Positions 35,931 through 49,200 of a stretch of 64,000 nt of DNA are shown here, one piece after another; position 1 is the stretch's first letter; the number at the start of each line of letters is the position of its first letter. The position numbers were made by a program, and so were the translations under genes. The DNA is from Promerops cafer. Its lineage: Eukaryota > Chordata > Aves > Passeriformes > Nectariniidae. Location: the NCBI GenBank assembly GCA_013398275.1, contig VZSE01011443.1, positions 248,001-312,000 on the forward strand, written 5' to 3'. The notes beneath the pieces are model-generated. The model ran no database searches and was not told where the DNA came from. It saw nothing but the letters and a program-made list of their open reading frames with translations.

Positions 35931-38900
35931 CATTAATTAAAAAATGGTGTCGTTAGAAAATGACTGCAGAAATTTAATTTATTTGCATTGTAACATTTAC
36001 TGCATGCAAGGTGGTGATGGGCACTCCAGCTTCTTAACAAATCATGCATTCATGGTCAGCAGGCAAACATGAGCACCTGGCTTACACACTGCATGTGTCA
36101 GAGCTCAGCTTGCTGAACTTGCTCAGTGAAGTGCATATAAAATTCTTCTTATAAAAATAACTTAAAACAGCCTGAAGAAAAAAAAAAAGTCCATTTTATT
36201 TAACTACCCACCTGTGAAATATGAAAGAACATCCTTAAATACTTTAGAGTGACTTACTGATTGTTTGGAAACCAGAAATGTTAAGGAGCCCAGCTCAATA
36301 TTGTGCTTAACACTACGTTTAAATGTAATTACATGTTTAAACCCTGTTTTAATTCATTTTCAAATACCTCAGTGGTACTTAAGACATGTATAATTGTGCA
36401 ATTAAATGCTTTGCTGACAAGGTGCCCCTGACATTTCTGAGACACCATATAGTCCAAGAAGCTAAATAATGCTATGATTTGAGAAATGGTTTGTAAATGT
36501 AACTACCAGTAGCTATCTGCTGTGTTTAATGACACCAATTTAAAATGCTGATTACATGGAAGATTTGATCTGTATTTGAGTATATTTTAAAGTTTAGTTT
36601 TACTACTGTAAGATTCATGGTCAATTTTCACTAAGATTCTTAACAAAACTGCAAAATCCAATTTTGCACTTAGCGTGGACATTATTTCAGAAAAAAAATA
36701 AGATGGAATCATGCCTGGGATGTAGAAGTAGAGTTAGTTGCTAGGAATGTAAGATAATACAAGAGGCAGTAAGAAAAGGAGATTCAAAGTTTCATGTGAA
36801 GAAATGTCTAGAATTATTCTTTTCTTTTCCTAGCCTGGCTTTAAACATAGTGTGTATAAGGTAAAGGGGGGGTTTGTTCCTTTTGAATTTTTCAGTGGAC
36901 ATTGAAAACTTACAATATTTTTCCAGCAATTAAAAAAAAATCAAAAATTGAAAGAAATGCAAAAGCAAACCCAAACCCCAAACTTCAGAACTGCTCACTG
37001 AACTTCATTTATTAAAACTCAAAAATACAAAAAGCTGTGTTTTAGCTAATTTTCTTTGTCTATTCTGTTCTGTTATGGTTTTAAACCCCACAATTTTTAG
37101 GTGGAGATATCAATCCATTACTATTTTACGTGCATTTTAAACCCTATCTTTCTAGAAAATGAAGTTCCCTTTGAAAATAGTGTTAAATCATGCATAGATT
37201 AACAGAGACCAGATGTTAGCACAGTTCTGATTCCAGCTGAATTCTCTTCCACAGATACAAGCTGATGTGGGCAGGTGACCTGTGTGCAGTTCACACCTTC
37301 ACCACTGCTGTTCGTGTTGCAAAGGTTTTCTTTAGAGCCCTTGTGCAAAGCAATAGCACAGACCTGGGCTGTGGATTAGCATCATGATTTTCCTTTACTT
37401 AAAAAGCTGGACTGTGTAGCACATAATCTCTTCTAACATCTCAGCAATATCACCTGTAATCCCCTGTTCTCTTCCCTCTCTAGGAGTGCTAATTACATGT
37501 TTAATGATTAGACTATAAATACCTATCCTGTCAATGAGAATTAAACACCTTCATGGACCTGAAACTAAATTTTTTATGTCTGACACGTTTTTTTTTTTTG
37601 TTGTTTTGTCCTTTGATTACATTGCACAATAAGGCAGAGTTGATACCTGAGTTGTGGGTATATTTAGTAACAGTAAAATGAGGCTCTCAGTGAGGAGGAT
37701 GTATGTGTGTGTGTGTGTGTTTATCTTAACTAAAAACATCAAGAATTTTATCACATCTACTGTGGCTGTATCTTCACTCTCTCTGTCTTTTTTGTCTCAC
37801 CTTCCATTCACTTTTAATTTAAATTGAACTCTCTAGAAATTATCATGAATTTTCCCAGTGACATCAGTTGAAACAGTATAAAGCCCTCAAAGACAAGCAC
37901 TTTAACTTTCTTAAAATATTTGAATCCAGAAGAGCTTAACATATCAGGTAGATGTTTTCAGGTGTATTTTAAGACTGGACTTCCCATTCAAAACTAATTC
38001 CACCTGTCACCTGAAAAACTTCCTAAAGTGGTCCATTTTTAAAACATGTTTGTGTATTTTTCAAGCATGCTAAGTACTGTTTGGAGTAATTCTTAGCCTA
38101 GGCTTGATGGAAAAGAAACTTTCTGCAGAAACAAAAACACTCTGTGTATTCTGGGTAAACACAATTGTGCCCCTACAATTATGTTGGTGAACAGAAGAAA
38201 ACTACTGAGCTATGTTTGCCATTAAAATTATTCATTTAAATGGGTTGTTTCCATTGTGCACAGGTGGTAAACTTATCTCACATGTTTTTTGTATAAAAGT
38301 CTGAAATAAGTGAGCACTGGCAAACAGAATCTAATGGTGTCATTAAAATGATTGTAAACATGCCTGTTGTTGCAGATGTGTGCTTTCCTTCTGTTGATAT
38401 ACATTCAGATCGTTGGTCAGGATCAAACACATGCAGACTTTCAGCATGTCAAAAATGTCTGTATTCTAACAGGTTCTGTTTGGAAAGAAATCTGTTTCCT
38501 TAAGGCCAGAATAGCTATAAAATAACCAGACTGCCTGATCAGATCCGATGTCTACTCCTATTTTCTTTGATTAGAGCTGTGTTCCCTTTATTCTCTGCCA
38601 TCTACTGTTTCAGCTGAACAAGAGATTATGTGTGTTGCATCATTATGGTTTGAGGAAACATTTCAACAGAGTAATAAATGTAGAGAAATATACAAAACTC
38701 AGGGCCAGGAAGTCATCAGCTTTTTCTTCTCTCTAAAAACGTTGCCCTTTGCTTAACTACAATTGCCAGCTTTGCAGTGATTATTTACTCTACTATACAA
38801 GGTAACACAGGCATGGCTGTTGTTATCCACCAGAGGATAGGATGAACTTAAACACATTTCCTCAGAGCCAAATTCTCCAGCCTAAACCAAAAGTTGATGG

Positions 38901-40854
38901 ACAGCTGGGAATTCAGCAGAACCATGTGCCTCCCTTCTGCTTGGAGCAGGAGCTGTGCTCCACAGCTACTTGCAAGGAAAAGTGTAGCTCTGCAGTTGCT
39001 CAATCTGCCTTCAAGCAAAGATTCCTCTGGATTCTGGAGTAAGGCTTGTGAAAGAAGCCAGAGGATTTACATCCATCTGTCTGTACCCTCCCCTTGGGAA
39101 AATGTCTGTGCAGTAGTTAGATGTCCCAGATGGGGGGATTCCTTCTCAGTATTTTTTTCAGGCAATGCTTTCTATAATAAAGGATAGGTTTAGTCATCCA
39201 GGCTATAAACTTCTGTTTATCCAGAATAATGCTCAGAATCCTTAAATGTTCATCGTGTCACTTGTACTAAATCCTAGTATTTAGGCTTTATAATTTCAAA
39301 ATAATTTAGCTCCTCTTAGTGAGCCAAGAAACGTTGCTGTAGCCTAACCCACCTCTTATACACTGGCTAAAAACTCTCATCTCTGCTCAAGTGCAAAAGG
39401 AAATCAGATCTTCACTTTGAGTAGGTGTCTGTAGCTCTACAGGCAGTGATGGTGCTATGCCCAACACAGCAGAGACAGCTGGTTTACAGACAGCTACAGA
39501 CACATCTTGGAAGTTAAGAACTTCTGTGTCAGGAATATACCGGATTTTAGATGTGGGGCCCAAAGCTCTTGGCATCAGCATCAGTAGGACTCCAGCACAA
39601 CTTTGGAATTATGTAGGTGTAATACTGATGCCTAAGACAGCAAAATCCATTCCATACAGCACACTGAGTCTTTAGAAATGGTAAAAGGAATACACTGTCC
39701 CTTTCTTTTTAAAACACACAGAGATCTTTACCTAAAAATGTCTTGGACTTCTTGGCTTCTTTCTGTGTGGTACAGCTTGCTTGTGATGTTATAGATTGCT
39801 GTAGTTGGACTGGAGGCTGGATACTCAAGCAATCAGTACCAGCACAACATCTCTATCCAACTTGCTTAGCTTATGGAAGCACCCTCCATGTTCTATTAAC
39901 CAGATGAAGCACTTTACTCAGGGAAAGTTTCCTTAGCTCAGTGTGAACTTCAGTTCTGGAATCAAATCTTTTATTTGAGTGCACCTTCAGCGTAGATGAA
40001 GAATAATGTCAATACAATTATTTTCACAGTAGTTCATCTGAATGAGAAAGTGGCTCTTTATAGTGATTTCCTCTTCCTTACTTTCAAAAAACAAGTCTTG
40101 CCTCAGTTAAAAATAGCCATGCACAAATTTAGAATGAAAACACTTACCATTACTTGTGGCTTTTGTGTTTCTCTGTTTAGAACCAAAATTCCCAAAGAAA
40201 AAATGTGGTACACTTCTATATTTAGTAAATTGCTCTGGTGGAGAGAGAGTTAATGAGGCTGTCCATCCACCTTGGTGTTCAAATTGCCTCCTTGATTGAT
40301 GATGCAGGGAGCAAACCTGCACCATGGGTCAGTGCCCAGAACGGCCCTGCACAAGACACATTGCAGAGCTCCTTGTGTAGGTGGAGACAGTTCCTACCCC
40401 ACAGCATGCAGACACATTAGATCTCTCCAGGAACAAGCTGAGGATTTTTCATAATGGAAGTAAAAGTAGGTAATTTTTATGAATTTCATCTTGGTTTTTA
40501 ACCTTTTTTGCTTTTTCTTATGTAATCTTTGATTTAAAAGTTTGAAGCTCTACCTGCCATAATGCTAAGTAATTTAAGAGTAATTTTCTGTATGTTAACT
40601 TTCTCTCAAGGTACTGAGTCTTATTTTCATTTTGTGCACAGTGCAGCGTAACTTTTTTAGATAGTACATGTCAGCTAGAGAACAACATAGCTAGAGATGC
40701 TGAGTCTACCTGCTCTTGGTTATGCCGTATGTCTTAGCCATAAAGTTTATTAGATTTAATTTAACGTTTCTTTTATTAACTGAGTACTTTTGACTCTCAG
40801 TTGCTGGGTAATTTCATGATGACTGTTCTTGAAGCAGCAGTACCAATAGCTTAC
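35931..40854. other. AT-rich non-coding stretch
   Basis: No gene or named repeat apart from the (GT)n tract at 37701. Segments at 36360-36440 and 37480-37570 combine low simple-sequence content with several TAAT/ATTA cores and could be regulatory elements, which cannot be tested here. The frames at 38842-39187 and 39996-40253 (66-97 codons) show no motif. Confidence 0.5.
37701..37721. repeat. (GT)n microsatellite
   Basis: GTATGTGTGTGT continued to about nine TG units, ending in TTTATC. A simple dinucleotide repeat, probably length-polymorphic. Confidence 0.92.
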
Positions 40855-40946
40855 CTGCATGGGGAGGGTTGTTGGCAGCAGCTGGATGATCAGGCAGGCT
40901 GCATTCTGTATTTCTTGTTTGAGCCGGGCTGTGTCCTTCAGCAGCA
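40855..40946 (-). other. Candidate exon with strong donor
   Basis: On the minus strand 92 bases are open in one frame, giving an amphipathic peptide that includes LLKDTARLKQEIQ and continues NAACLIIQLLPTTLPMQ. They run straight into a consensus splice donor, ATGCAG|GTAAGC, at 40855/40854. The proposed acceptor (CTGGGTCAG, exon starting at 40946) has a poor polypyrimidine tract. The first part is repeated 97 bp upstream on that strand (41013-41052), where the same VLLKDTARLK frame recurs inside the 225-codon open frame 40964-41641. I do not recognise the peptide. It may be an exon of an unannotated gene, a non-coding RNA exon, or part of an unknown repeat. Confidence 0.25.
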
Positions 40947-41052
40947 CTGACCCAGTGCAAAACTCAGTGTCCCATCACCACTGTGCCTGCTGCTCTTGCT
41001 CTCAGAATGTCATGTTTGAGCCGGGCTGTGTCCTTCAGCAGCACTGACCCAG
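40916..41052. repeat. 40-bp repeat pair, 97-bp period
   Basis: A 40-bp segment starting TGTTTGAGCCGGGCTGTGTC is present, identical, at 40916-40955 and 41013-41052. Downstream of each copy there is a further short match (GTGTCCCA at about 40969 and 41065), suggesting that a unit of about 97 bp was duplicated and only its core stayed identical. The repeat is GC-richer than its surroundings and includes the start of the exon-like minus-strand frame. Confidence 0.9.
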
Positions 41053-44000
41053 AACAATGCATGGTGTCCCACCCCATGGAGCCCTGCAGCCTGAAGGAAG
41101 CTTCACTCTGGAGCACTAACACAGCCACTATCCCTGCAGTATGTTCCAGGAGCAGGAAAAAGGTGTTTGATGTAATTACAATCCACCTGAATGGTCTCCC
41201 TCCCGGGCTACCAAGGTGGGGATGCTGCTTTAACTGGGGAACTGGTGCATAGCTGAGCTTTGTTCCTGCTGATTCTCTGGTTGTCATTGACATTAGAGTT
41301 CTGTTAGTCCTTGGTACTGTGTGTGATTGACAGCACAGCAGGGAACAGCACAGGACGTGTTCAGGCTCCTCTCCTCTTCTCCAGAACAGATCACAGCTTA
41401 GCAACTTCTTCTGTGAGAAGCAGATTTCAAACTTCTGGAAAAGGAAGCATCTAAGTTTCCCAAGTGAAAATAGAGTTGTAGCCATGAGACTGTTATGGCA
41501 AAAAACCAGCCTCCACCTTCTCGTGCTCAGCTCCAGGCTGCTCACAGTGTGTCCATGGCTCCTCTGTGGGGGCCCATAGGTCAGGTATGGCTGCCTAAAC
41601 TCTGAATCCCAGACAGCCTTGAACAGGGGACAGACAGTCATAGCTACATGTTCAGCTCAGACTAAAGATGCCATTTCTGGTAATTCATATGGTAATAGAA
41701 CTTTAATTTTTTTTTTTTTTTTTTAAAGAATAAATATATTTAGAAAAGTATCAGCCAAAGAATTTTCATTGCATATGTTAGATTATAACTTCATCGGCCA
41801 TATTTGTGCAATTTTTTTGAAACTTTATAGAAACAGTTCTAGGTAATAAAATTGTTTTTCAAATTCTGATAGTTGATACTTCTTATTTTTCTTTTTCTTT
41901 TTCCGCAATGGCTGGCAGTTGGAAGAAGGAAGCTGCCTCTAATGAAACCATTAAAAAAAATTTCAATTTTTAAAAAATTGTCATGCATTTGTAACAAGGC
42001 AACAAACATTATTATTTTCTCTCAGTTCTTTTTAATGGAAAAACACCAAGATGCACACTTCTGTGAAAATAAAAATTGTGATTTTTATGACATAGTAGAA
42101 AATTGCAAAAATGTTATGTTTAAATGATTAAGGAATATGTCACTTAGTAGTTCAAGATTATCATAGTAGTGAATATTCAACATCTACACTTTGAAAAAGA
42201 TATTCCTCATACAAGTAGCACCATTCTGCTGTTGTACAATTTTATTTATCTATTTATTTTTAAATTCCAGTCATAAAGCAAGAATTATGTGCCAAAGACT
42301 TACTGTTTGATTTAATTTTAGGTGGTATTGGTTTGGGGGGTGGGAGGCTTTGTTTATTTGTTTTTTTCGTCTTTAGGATTTGTTTTACTTTTGTTGTCAT
42401 TATTTTTTATGGAAACAAATGTTGACTTGCTGCAATCTCTGAATTGTTTTCTCCTTCTTTAATAGACTGCTTGCCTCCTACATGTGCCAAAAAAATACTC
42501 TTGGAATAGGCCTGCAGGGACTCATTTAAAATTACTATTATCACAGATTTAGTTTTTTGGATGTGTGCTATTTTCTTAATTTTAGTCTGGTCCAACATAT
42601 GATTATAGTCTAACCCTGATTTCAAGATTATCTTTTTTACTAGCGTTTTTTGGAATATATTAACTTCTACATAATTTGTTGAGGGTGAAAAGAGCAACAG
42701 TAGTATATTAGACATAAAAATCTTTGGTCTTCAACAGAGTAAGATGAGCACATGTGCTGGTATGGGTGAAGAGTCAATGGTTAAATGAAATAGAGTTTCC
42801 CATCATGGTCAATGATGTCAATGAGTCTTTTTGGTTTGGTGTTTTTGGTAGTTTTGGTTGGTTGGTTGTTGTTGTTTGTGGGATTTTTGTTTTCTTTTTT
42901 TTCCTCCTCTTTGTCTTTCCAGGATTCATTAATCTTTATTGTTCTAAAAGCATCTTTCTTTTAAAAAATCGAAATAAATAGCCTTTCTTCTACAAAACTG
43001 AACTCTGTGAGTTTGGTTTTCATTAGTGCTTTACTTGCATCACTGGAAGACTGTTAAGAAGAACTTGCTAGAATAGTAAACATCTGCTCCAGAACTTCAG
43101 TAATCAGTGCTTATGCAGTTGTGGCTTTGCATTTTACAGCCAGGAAGCTTAGCAGCAGTCATGTGGAAATGTAACACTCTTTGCCTGTGGGTTGCATCCT
43201 TGGAGTCAGACCTGCTGTGTAGGACTCAGCCCTGAGCTCTGCTGGGGAGGGAGCACTAAGGAAACACTTCAGTACTCTGCTCTGTGAACTTTCAAAGAAG
43301 AGCAATGCTGGGAAGTAATCTCTTTTTCTTTTTTCTTTTTCCCTGTTACTCCTGTGTATGAAGGCAGTGACTTTTCTTGCACCTCTGATAGAGTGGGACT
43401 AAAGCCAAGGCATTGGTATTTTAAAGGGATATACTTAAAATTTATCCAGTAAAGCAAAATCTCATCACTGGACACCTTAAAATCTGTTATTTACTGTCTG
43501 ATAATGACCTATACTTTACAATTGGCATACAATAAGTTAAAATCATTTTGTCACAAACCTAGGCTGTAAAATTGCACTCCTAGTAGAAGGTAATTTAGAG
43601 AGGAAGGAGCATGGGAAATGATAGGAAGTAATTTCAAAAATAGATCATATGTCTAAGGCACTTTCTTTTCTGAAAAAAATATTTTTTATCCATACTTAGA
43701 TTTATTCAGATTAGTGGAAATTTTCAAATAAAATGCAATTTTCCTCCCAAATGAGACAGACTTCCTTGCAGAAAAAGCATATGGCATTACAAGCATCAGT
43801 AGTCATGGTTGGTAAATATTGGCATTAGAATAACAGGAAAGTCTCAGTAAGAAGTGAGGTCAGTGCTGGGTGCTCTGCTCTGCAAACATCTGAAAGCACA
43901 GAGGGTTTGCTGTCAGACAGTGGTAAATAAATGAAAGGTCATTAAGTCCCTGTATAAAGTAGATGACTTTTTATTTTTTTAATCAGAGGGGTTGAACTGA

Positions 44001-45912
44001 CCTAACCTTTAAGCCTTATGTCATCCTCTGTTTTTTTCTAAATGTTTCTGCCTCTTCACCTTATATTAAAACTACAGTTCTTGAGCTCACATCTGCCAGG
44101 AAGAAAAGGAAAAGGAAAAATAAAAAGAAACATAGTCTCTGCACAGGCAGAAGTGTATCTTTGCAATTTATGAGCTCTGGCTCTTTGTAGTGAAATTTAA
44201 ATTATTCTAGATAGTTTTTAGTGTGGGTATCTCCCCCAGCCCTAAGATGAAGCTAGTGTCCCCTTTTAGGGCAGCCTCCTGTTGGTGCAGTCTGTGGTGT
44301 AGAGAGTGGGAGCAGAGGCAACACAAGCTCTCAGTATTGTGGTAGAATAGGCTCAGTGGATGAAAACATTCTGGAAAAGGACACTTGGAGCCATGAAAAC
44401 GCCTCAAAGGATTTTTACATACACAGTGCCTTTGCCTAACACACACCCCATGTATAATGTCCTGTAATTTCCTCTCTCCTCTCCCCTCCCAAATTATGTG
44501 CAAAAACATCTAATAAACTGTCTTGCTAAGACATACTGCATAACCAAGGCACGTGGATGGGAAAAAAATACCGTTAAGAAGAATATTCTGTGTTGATGCT
44601 TATGTGGACTTGACTTTTCAGAAGGAATGACCTCAGCCTCATTCCTCAAGGCTTCCCTTCTTTATAGTCCAAGAATCCGAGTCAAAATTGCTGGGACTTA
44701 AATGCCAAACTAATCTAATTTAATACTTTTAGCAATAGCTTGAGTCATGCTCTGAATGCTCTGCCTTGCTTCATTTAATTAAAAAAACAACACAGGGCAA
44801 AAATAATACAAAAGCAATACTGCCAAAGCTCTGCAGTCTGCTTGTTTTCCAAGTGAGATTTGTTTACCAACTTTATTCTTTATATAGAGGACAGTTAAGC
44901 TGTTTTCACTAACTCATTTCTAATACTGTCACCTCACCCAAGTTGAGCCTATGAACTCTGCAATTCTTCCAACCAAAGAAGGCAAATGGTAGTTAATAAT
45001 ATATCACTGTTTGAACCAAATACTTTATTTATTTAATTAAGTCCTATAGCAGTATTAACATACCAGCACAGCAATACAAAGCCTGCATATTCATATGTCT
45101 GTTTGAATGAAGGAATAACAAAAGAACAGCAAGACTAAAACATAGGCAAGTAGTCTAGTAGTTTGTTTTTTTTAAAGTTTTTTTCCTCTCTGAACATTGA
45201 GGAGATCACAACTCCAGTAGAAATTGTTGTGAACCTCCTTTTTTAAGTGAGATTCTCATCCACTTAGCCCTTTTTATCCAATCCCTTATTGTATGGGTCA
45301 TCAACACACCATTATCTGGCAGAGGGTAAGAAGAAATTTCCCACTGAAAATTTCTTGGATGGTTTTCTGTAGGGCAGCTTTATACACTTGTTGCTAAATA
45401 TCTGTCCCTGGCCAATGTTCCATACTAGATGTTGATTTAAAGCAGCATGCCAACATTTGCACCCATGTGGAGAACATACAAGCATAAAAACATTTGGCAT
45501 TTGAATGTGTACTTGTAGTATCTGCATTCTCTCAACTTTCAGGCTTAGGTTTTCTATAGCTATTTTGTGTAACCTTTTGAAAAAATAATGCCACTCATCT
45601 TTATTCAACCTATTTCCAGTCTCATCAAGTTATTCTAAGTCACTGTGAACATTTTCTGCACAGATACTGGGATTCATCTGACCCAATATTAAAAGCTTAC
45701 AATGTGGATACATGTGTATTAACTAGTGTCAAGACTTCTTTTGTAGACTGACAAAACATTACTTCTAGAGAGTGATTTGATCTATTTTAAACAATGTATT
45801 TACCAAAGGATTACTCATACCATACAACTTTCTGCTCCTCCCTTTTGACCATAACAGAACCTAAATATTACTACCTCAAAAATTAACCATAAGTGGAATC
45901 TTTGCCAATCAT
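41053..45912. other. Non-coding stretch
   Basis: 41060-41640 is GC-richer and carries the 225-codon minus frame, the longest in the window. No domain, signal peptide or known family is visible in it. From 41730 on the DNA is AT-rich with no gene or named repeat. 42830-42910 is a G/T-rich low-complexity patch and 43320-43345 a pyrimidine run. 44207-44509 has a 100-codon minus frame without recognisable features. Confidence 0.5.
41707..41724. repeat. T18 homopolymer tract
   Basis: Eighteen consecutive T residues. It would be an A18 tail for a minus-strand element ending here, but the DNA at its right (41725 onward) shows no retrogene or LINE sequence, so it is listed as a homopolymer. Confidence 0.9.
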
Positions 45913-46230
45913 GTCTGTAGTCTAGGTGAAGGTCTCACAAGGTTATGTTGACTGTGGAAATATTTGTACCTAAGATACAAACAGGAGGCATATTTTGACA
46001 GCCAAAAGCACCTATCTGGACTTCCTGCAACAGATAGATGCCGTGGCAAGGTAAGAACCGAGTTGCAGAGGTTGTGGCATGGGCATGTCCCACCTTTACA
46101 GCAACCCCTGAGTGCTTCTCTGAGCCGAGTGGCCGGAGCTCCCTGGCCAAACAGCTGTTCCACATCTTCTCCGGGGAAAAGGTTCGGGGCCAGAGATTTT
46201 TCTGCACATTCTTTGAAGTAGCTTTACCAC
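45913..46230. mobile_element. Possible LTR or other young repeat, unidentified
   Basis: This block stands out by CpG content: 'gatgccgtgg', 'aaccgagttg', 'agccgagtggccggag', 'tctccgggg' and 'ggttcgggg' all fall within about 170 bases, whereas neighbouring kilobases have almost none. It begins TGTAGTCTAGG. Composition and length (about 320-390 bp) fit an endogenous-retrovirus LTR or other recently inserted repeat, but I cannot match it to a family, the orientation is unknown and both boundaries are approximate. Several overlapping frames of 70-110 codons exist on both strands, which argues against a single coding exon. A CpG-bearing promoter or exon is the alternative. Confidence 0.35.
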
Positions 46231-49200
46231 TCTTATTGGTATACATACCATAATTTGATTTAAACAATTTGTTCTTGCAAAGGGAGCTATGGCCAAGTCA
46301 TATGCAGTTAAGGGAAAATAAGACAGTATAATCATTTCCTATTTATTAGAATGAGGAATGAACTTGGATGTCCTCATACTTCAGAAAAACAGTGATATGG
46401 ATCCATGCATGAACTTACTGGCAAACTCAAATTCTGTTGCAAGCAATATAACTATATGTCCAAAAGTCTTCAACTTTGGCCGAAAAAATTGGATCTGATA
46501 ATAAATTTTAATTTTTAGGGTCATCTCTTCCTAAAAACAAGACTTCAGTTTACACTAGCCATGATTGCTGAAGTTTTAATTTCACTACAGAAGGAAAAGT
46601 AATCTCTAGCTCAGTAAAACTCAAGATAGATGAAAATATTTAAAATTCACCACCTGCAAATGCGTCCTGAATTAAATAACAAGTCTGAAATCTATTTTAA
46701 TCCTTGTACATCCCTGTCTGGCCCATTGGTAAATTCACTTTGACTCAGCTCCTAAAATCCATAAAACAGACAGAGATAAAAACATTTCTTCTTTTTCTAT
46801 GTTTAAATTATTGACTAGGGAAACCACAAAGCAGAGGCAGGTAAGTTAGAGGGCAGCCAGACACTAACTGTAATTGCATGTGAAATATTAGAAAATGCTA
46901 CATAAACATGGCATGGACTTTTAAATGTCTAGTTTTGTTTCCACTGAGGTTTTGTCTGGGCTCCAAATAAGCATTCACTGAACTGCTTAAGCCCATCTGA
47001 GCCACAGGTGACAGAAATAATCAGCATTATTGTTAAAGTCTTTTTTGGACTTAAAGCAAACAACATTGTAACCAAACAGAAAAAGGTGGAGAAATAGGTA
47101 TGTGTTTCTAAAGAGCCTGACTAAATGGACAGTCAGAAACATCGTATTTGAGAACATGTCAAAATAAGAAGCACACAGCTTAAAATCACTGGTACTAGAT
47201 CTGCAGCTAAGTTGTCAACTGTCTTTTTTATGCCTAAATCCTAAGCCCCAAGGACTGCTTTGCACTCCTAGTGGCCATTCATCCTTGATGAACAAAAATA
47301 TAAGGGCTGGAAACCATTCTGAAAGCTGAACGTCTTTTAAAAAGCATTACTTTTTCCACCAGTCTGGCCAAATCTCTGCTCACCAAGAACTTTGAGCATA
47401 AACATCAAAACCTGCTTTTCCAGACAGGCTCATAAACAATTACAGCTTCTAACTAGACATTGACCTCACTTGCCATATCACTGTACCACTTTTACTATTC
47501 CCAACTATTGTCAAGTGCCAGTAGGCTTTATTTTTACTGCCATATTACTCTGTGATTGCAGTGTGCTGATGTTTTTTGAGCTATACCTCTTGGCGGATGG
47601 AGATCAAAACTCTGACCTCTGAGTCAAATGACCATTCATGAATAATGCAAGTAGCTATGTCTGCTGCTTTTGTTTTTAAGTATTATTCCTCATTCTTGTT
47701 CTTCCCTATTTCTAAAGACACAGCATGCCTTTTATCTAGAGGCAGATAAGCAGCTTTAAAAATTCTACTTAGACTAAAAGATTTTTTTCAGTTATTGTCA
47801 TAAAAATGCTTTGCCAGTGAGATTTCCTGCTCTTGTGATTTCTTCCTGAAACATGGAATACATTCCAATATTTTAGAAATAGGTCTTGGATTGCTAATAA
47901 AATGAAATCTCAATAATTCTTGACTATCCCCTAAATATTTGAGGAAAAACTAATACAAATATCTATGAATGTCAAACCATAGGCAATAGAAGCCTATTAA
48001 TCTAGAACAGTGTTTAAAGAATGCAAATGCCAGAAAACCTATCGTCTCTCTCTACATATCCAGCTGTCACAAATCTATGCTAGTATATTTCCCCACTTTT
48101 AATTTCTTGCCTGTCTTACAATAAATATAATCTAGACCCTTGTATTTCCCTGTAGATATTGCTAAATTCTGCTCACAGCAAAAAAGCAAAAGCACTCTTC
48201 TCATTTCAGATCTGGCATTGATATCATCCACTTAGTAGTAAGTACACTATCCCTAAGGGGAAAGCATAAACTACACCATCATACCAATTCATCTTATAGA
48301 TTTTCTGGCTGGATATACTTAGTGTTTCATTCTCTCTATTCTTAAGACATTTCTTACCTTGAATTCACCTTTAGTCCCTGACCTAGCATTTCTAGTCATC
48401 ATCTGTATTTTGCACCCTAGTAGGTGACACTAAAATCTATAAGAAAAATGTGTAGAACAATTGTGCTTTCAGTGTTAATCTGCTTTTAATGGCGTATTTG
48501 CTCTTAGCAGTCTGAAACTGTCTCCTTGGCTTGATCTCCTTTTAATCTAATGCATCTGGAGGAATGGTAAAAACTTCATTCATTTGTTTTGTAAATGGAT
48601 AAAGCATTCCTTGCTCATCTTCTGTGTATGTGCATTGGAGTGGATTTTATTAATTTCAATTCAGCGTCCTGGTAATTCCTAAGTTCCAAAATGTATCTGT
48701 TTGGATAATATTATTACCTGACCCATTTGTAAAGCTCCTTTGCTTACTCCAAAAGTACCATTTCCATCCACTTTCATGGACCAGGATTTTCCTTGGGCAT
48801 TCTCTGAAATGGACTTCTTTGTTTTTAACCAAAGTTGCATGAGTCATTTATTGTAAAATATTATTTTTAATCTAAGTTAACCTTTAATTGCAATTCAACG
48901 AACTTTGTTTTAGTTACCATTGCCTTTCTGGATCTCTCCTGCATTTTTCTTGGCTCAGCTCAACCAAGTGTGAGCAACTGTCATAGCATAGATTACTGCA
49001 CGTGGATTATCCATTTTGTAAGAACAGAGAAATTTCTGAGTGGCTTAGTTAAGGACTTGCTTCTCCAGTTGTTCTGTATGCTGAAATTCCAAAACACTGG
49101 CAGGAGTTTCTAAATAGATAAAAAATCTTATGCTAAAACAGTATTAGCAAAAAATAACTGTTTTATTTAGCATGTGACTAGATATATACAGGCTAAATCA

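Noticed and set aside
41700..41730. T18 as the tail of a minus-strand processed retrogene
   Set aside because: A minus-strand retrogene would lie to the right of the T tract, and nothing gene-like is found there.
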